A stretch of DNA of 34,927 bases from Acidobacteriota bacterium (GTDB taxonomy: Bacteria > Acidobacteriota > Thermoanaerobaculia > Multivoradales > J023), in the NCBI GenBank assembly GCA_029263315.1, contig JAJCXR010000036.1, positions 1 to 34,927 on the forward strand, read 5' to 3'. Numbering within the stretch: the first letter of the stretch is position 1; every line of letters begins with the position of its first letter. Shown one piece after another: positions 32,389 through 34,927 of this stretch. The translations under genes were made by a program, and so were the position numbers. The notes beneath the pieces are model-generated. The model was not told the DNA's origin. It made no database searches and was given only the letters and a program-made list of their open reading frames with translations.

Positions 32389-32550
32389 AACATCCTGTGG
32401 TGAAAGTGCTCCGCGAATGAGAGCGAGCGTTTTTTCGTCAGAACATGGCGCAGAATTGCATGAATATTGGTGATCTTCAGAGATTCTGGAACACAGCTCT
32501 GGCGGAAAAGGGCCTCTCTCAACGCGGTCTGACTTTTGCCGCAGGCTGTT
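32389..32550 (+). mobile_element. MITE-like 162-bp element, copy 2
   Basis: Same 162-bp length as copy 1, with scattered substitutions. The tips read TAACATCCTGTGG and CCGCAGGCTGTTA, again with TA at both ends. Its right tip supplies the TAA stop codon of the roadblock/LC7 gene (32549-32551), so the insertion reached the end of that gene. Confidence 0.75.
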
Positions 32551-32953
32551 ACGCCGCCGCTTCCACCAGAGCTGCCTGCTGCCGAGACTTCGACAGCACC
32601 ATGCCCAGATTGGCGGACACCCGAGTGACGACGACCAGGATCTGGTCTTGGGACTTCTTGCCACGGACAAAAATATGGATAAGGTTTTTTGACGTCATCA
32701 CGATCTCACGGATATATCGTTCAGGATCGCTCTCGGTGCCCCGAATCTTTTTGAAAATATTCTCGATAGTGGTCACGTTCGGCCCCTGGAAGAGATCGCT
32801 TGTGGTCGCAGCCAACAACTCGATCACTTCCTGTGGATGCGAGTCCACCGTCTTGTAGGCAAGCAACATACCAGTGGTCATATCAATATAGCCAGCGGCA
32901 AGGCATTCAGGCACATTGTTCACAACATCACGGATAGCATCATTCAAGCTCAA
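32549..32953 (-). CDS. Roadblock/LC7-like protein
   Basis: TTG start at 32951-32953 with GGGAG eight bases upstream; 134 aa. The fold pattern fits roadblock/LC7 (MglB-like): an N-terminal helix DAIRDVVNNVPECLAAGYIDMTTGMLLAYK, a central helix EVIELLAATTSDLFQ, then strands KNLIHIFVRGKKSQDQILVVVTRVSANLGMVLSKSR. Such proteins act as dimeric scaffolds or GAPs for small Ras-like GTPases such as MglA. No GTPase gene is in the window. The last residues (AALVEAAA) and stop lie at the edge of MITE copy 2, so the C terminus may have been altered. The ABC-phosphatase gene lies downstream on the same strand beyond the repeat block. Confidence 0.75.
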   Translation of the reverse strand: MSLNDAIRDVVNNVPECLAAGYIDMTTGMLLAYKTVDSHPQEVIELLAATTSDLFQGPNVTTIENIFKKIRGTESDPERYIREIVMTSKNLIHIFVRGKKSQDQILVVVTRVSANLGMVLSKSRQQAALVEAAA

Positions 32954-33048
32954 TGGAATATCTCCCTTTCTAGGATAACGGTTGGTTGGCGCATGATCAT
33001 GAAGACGAGAGCAGGGATCTCGGAATCTTGATGCCCTAGGCTTGGCCG

Positions 33049-33065
33049 GAGTCCCGCGGGGACTC
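33049..33065. promoter_or_regulatory. Perfect hairpin between roadblock and globin genes
   Basis: GAGTCCC (33049-33055) and GGGACTC (33059-33065) pair perfectly around GCG, in the ~400-bp divergent intergenic region. No T-run. Operator or leader stem are both possible; the rest of the region (32954-33358) shows no supportable gene. Confidence 0.35.
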
Positions 33066-33358
33066 GCGCTCGTCTTTCAGGGCGCCGCTACTGACACCTA
33101 GAACTGTAGCAGAGGCAAGAGATACAATAAGCGGAGGTCTCTCTGTATTTTTCCTCCGAACAAAACTGATGTTCAATTGGTTTCTAGCGTTTTCTACGAC
33201 GGGGCTCGTCCATTCTCAAGAGATTGAGCCCATTGACACCCTCCGCCGTTTCGTAAGAACATCTGAGCTTGGCGGATCTCAGCCGCCGAAGAATAGGAAT
33301 TCAATGACGCCCCCGGCAGGTCAGGCTAGCCCTGGGCATTGGAAGGGAAACGTTGCGG

Positions 33359-33979
33359 ATGAGTGAGAGTAGATTGCCAGTGAGTCGCTCCGAAGAACAC
33401 AATAGCACCCCCCGGGCGAGAAGACTGGATCCGGATCCTGAGCTCTGGGAGGCCATTGGCGGCAGGTCAGGTTTGAGATCTGTTTTACAAGATTTCTACA
33501 CCCAAGTCTATTCCGACTCGCAGCTGGCGCCGTTCTTCGAAGGTGTCCGCCAGGATTACGTTGTCGATAAACAATTTAGCTTCCTGCGCTCGATCTTGAC
33601 CGGCGAGCGGAATTACTTCGGCAACCATCCACGGAAAGCACATTCCTGGATGGTCATTTCACCGGAACTTTTCGACCATCGTGAGGATCTGCTGGAGACT
33701 TCTCTGATACGCCACGGTGTGACAAAGGTGATGGCCTTGCGTGTGCGCCGAATCGACGATGTCTTTCGTAAGGCCATCATCAAGAAGGAGCCCTTCCGCC
33801 TCAAAGGCAGGGGCCCGGCCATGGATGGGGAGCTCCAGGCCATGCGTATGGACGTTGGAATCCTATGCGACTTCTGTGAGGCCGAGGTTACAGTCGGAGA
33901 CTGGGTCTCGTACCATACGCGCACCGGCAAGACATGGTGCTCGGATTGTCGGCCGGTCGGCCCTCGAGGCATAGCCTGA
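33359..33979 (+). CDS. Truncated globin with C-terminal zinc-ribbon-like motif
   Basis: ATG 33359 gives 206 aa; an in-frame TTG at 33353 is better spaced from GGAAGGG and is a real alternative. Residues about 27-150 are a group I/II truncated-haemoglobin fold: WEAIGGRSGLRSVLQDFYTQVYSDSQLAPFF, KQFSFLRSILTG, and probable proximal His95 in KAHSWMVIS followed by LIRHGV. The C terminus carries C170-x2-C173 and C194-x2-C197, a four-Cys zinc-ribbon pattern, after a linker. Globins of this type bind O2 or NO. The added Cys motif suggests a sensor or redox switch rather than simple storage; that is inference. It is divergent from the roadblock gene. Confidence 0.8.
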   Translation: MSESRLPVSRSEEHNSTPRARRLDPDPELWEAIGGRSGLRSVLQDFYTQVYSDSQLAPFFEGVRQDYVVDKQFSFLRSILTGERNYFGNHPRKAHSWMVISPELFDHREDLLETSLIRHGVTKVMALRVRRIDDVFRKAIIKKEPFRLKGRGPAMDGELQAMRMDVGILCDFCEAEVTVGDWVSYHTRTGKTWCSDCRPVGPRGIA

Positions 33980-34023
33980 TCGCGCCGCCAAGCCCCTGCC
34001 TCCCCCAAAACCCAATGAATAAA

Positions 34024-34045
34024 GGCCCCGGGTTTCCCCGGAGCC
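34024..34045 (-). terminator. Intrinsic terminator for the 8-Cys peptide gene
   Basis: Read on the minus strand, GGCTCCGGGG-AAA-CCCGGGGCC forms a stem with one mismatch followed by TTTATT. It lies 40 bp after the stop of the minus-strand gene and could also stop the convergent globin transcript. Confidence 0.65.
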
Positions 34046-34084
34046 TCGACCTCGACGCTGACCGCCACCGAGTGGCGCCCTACA

Positions 34085-34471
34085 TCAGCCGCACCAGCAC
34101 TGCTTGATGTGCTCGCCGCAGTCCTGAAAATTCCACTGACAACGGTAGTCATACAGCGGTTGACCACCACCACAGAGGGTGGCGCAGTCGGCATGGACGG
34201 AACATTCGATACACGTGTTTCCGTAACTCAAGGACAGCTGAGTGACCGGTGCCTGCGGCAGCCCGAAGGCGGCAACCTCTGCCGTCACCGGCTCGGTAGC
34301 CTGCGACGGTGCGGCCTTGGCGCTGGCGGGTGCCACTTGGGCATTGCGTTCCACCGTCGTCGATGCGGCACTGGATGCTGCTGCGCTCATGTCTTCATCC
34401 GCGAACACCGCCGGGGTCAAGAGCAGCACGGCAGCACACAGGAGCGCACAAAACAGAGTCTTACGTTGCAT
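34085..34471 (-). CDS. Secreted 8-Cys peptide precursor, defensin-like spacing
   Basis: ATG 34469-34471 has GGAGGAG upstream at good distance; 128 aa. It has a signal peptide (1-24, LLCAAVLLLTPAVFA), an Ala/Ser/Thr/Pro-rich region without Cys (25-80) and a Cys-rich tail. The tail has eight Cys at 87, 90, 96, 100, 111, 118, 125 and 127: C-x2-C-x5-C-x3-C-x10-C-x6-C-x6-C-x-C. The CxxxC plus CxC set resembles CS-alpha-beta (defensin-type) peptides, so a pro-peptide design is possible. I do not recognise a named family. It has its own terminator and no processing genes nearby. An antimicrobial, signalling or metal-binding role cannot be told apart from sequence. Confidence 0.72.
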   Translation of the reverse strand: MQRKTLFCALLCAAVLLLTPAVFADEDMSAAASSAASTTVERNAQVAPASAKAAPSQATEPVTAEVAAFGLPQAPVTQLSLSYGNTCIECSVHADCATLCGGGQPLYDYRCQWNFQDCGEHIKQCWCG

Positions 34472-34806
34472 CACGATTCTCCTCCAAAGATCCTTCAAGG
34501 CTTGGTGAGGTTGTGTTTCGCAGGGCCCACGGCGAGCCCTACGACGAGCCAGCGCCAGTCCTTAGGTCGGTAGCTGCGAAAGCACCCGAGCCACGCGGCA
34601 TGCAAGCCGGCATGTTGCGTCGAGGTCTGCTGGGACGCCGTCGATCGATACCGTCACCTAATTCCAACGCTTACCTTGTAGGCGAGAAGGAAAGACGAAA
34701 TGAGTCAACTATTTCTCATTAGTTGTACTAAAAAGAAAACCCCCCTGGACCCAGGGGGGACGAAAGAACACAGAGGTCGGCTGTGAAAACTAGCAATTAG
34801 GCCGTT
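34472..34806. other. Intergenic region upstream of the 8-Cys peptide gene
   Basis: It contains the promoter region of the peptide gene and the terminator at 34741-34758. The plus-frame ORFs across it are in codon patterns unlike neighbouring genes and have no family resemblance, so I call no gene. Confidence 0.4.
34741..34758 (-). terminator. Intrinsic terminator pointing leftward
   Basis: CCCCCTGG (34741-34748) and CCAGGGGG (34751-34758) are perfectly complementary. On the minus strand the stem is followed by TTTTCTTTTT. It would end a minus-strand transcript that enters from beyond the right edge of the window. Confidence 0.7.
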
Positions 34807-34927
34807 AGCAGCCTGTGGTGAAAGTGCTCCGCGAATGAGAGCGAGAAATTTTTCGTCAGAACAAGGCGCAGAATTGCATGAATATTGGTGATCTTCAGAG
34901 ATTCTGGAACACAGTTCTGGCGGAAAA
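34807..34927 (+). mobile_element. MITE-like element, copy 3 (cut by the window edge)
   Basis: The first 121 bp match copy 1 (1-121) with a single difference at element position 41. The tip reads TTAGCAGCCTGTGG. The right end is missing because the window stops here. Confidence 0.8.

Noticed and set aside
33169..33366. 65-codon ORF upstream of the globin
   Set aside because: No Shine-Dalgarno site, no recognisable family and ordinary intergenic composition; coding potential not convincing.
1..34927. tRNA or rRNA genes
   Set aside because: No cloverleaf with a GTTCRANNC-type T-loop or rRNA-like segment could be recognised by eye; a tRNAscan or Infernal run would settle this.

Overview
This window is GC-rich bacterial DNA with Gram-negative features: a chaperone-usher type pilus operon, Sec signal peptides, a lipoprotein-type ModA, and a sigma-54 activator. 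The mix of DUF4402 pilin, EGF/LamG secreted protein, REC-DUF4388 regulator, roadblock/LC7 protein, DUF4920 protein and many GTG/TTG starts suggests an environmental Acidobacteriota-like (possibly Thermoanaerobaculia-like) or myxobacteria-like genome. That placement is an inference from gene content; no rRNA or tRNA gene is visible. Both window ends lie in copies of the same 162-bp repeat, so this is probably a complete contig broken at repeats.

Layout. 1-2200: a MITE-like repeat, a remnant of a histidine kinase, and a secreted protein joining half of a metallo-beta-lactamase fold to DUF3616. 2699-7084: pilus operon (DUF4402 pilin, PapD-like chaperone, usher) with a hairpin after the pilin gene. 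7426-8825: AlkD-like DNA alkylation repair protein and a pirin lacking its metal histidines, convergent. 9100-10746: XylR/DmpR-type sigma-54 activator with an intact zinc-site pattern but no catabolic genes nearby. 10777-14177 (minus): a tight operon of a secreted Cys/Trp repeat protein, a DUF1611 (DgcN-like) protein, an alanine/ornithine racemase-like PLP enzyme and a 54-aa membrane peptide. 14703-17631: an ICMT-like membrane methyltransferase, a 45-aa ORF and an SpsF-like nucleotidyltransferase fused to a class III aminotransferase fold whose PLP lysine is replaced by Gln; the three are joined by ATGA overlaps. 17658-18164: DUF4920 protein.

18316-23733 is a molybdenum region: modABC (minus) diverges, with only 22 bp between start codons, from a SAM methyltransferase and two molybdenum storage protein (MoSto) subunits. 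A saccharopine dehydrogenase-like gene follows. 25932-28676 encodes a secreted protein with nine EGF-like modules and two LamG-like domains.

29067-33979 looks like a signalling neighbourhood: REC-DUF4388 regulator, a PstB-like ABC ATPase fused to a dual-specificity phosphatase, a roadblock/LC7 protein and a truncated globin with a C-terminal zinc-ribbon-like motif. A dense block of inverted-repeat elements splits it. The window ends with a secreted 8-Cys peptide whose spacing resembles CS-alpha-beta defensins, then another repeat copy.

The strongest candidates for something undescribed are the ABC-phosphatase fusion and its neighbours, the lysine-less fused aminotransferase, and the defensin-like peptide. 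A recurring theme is in-frame tandem repeat growth inside genes (12, 15 and 33 bp units).
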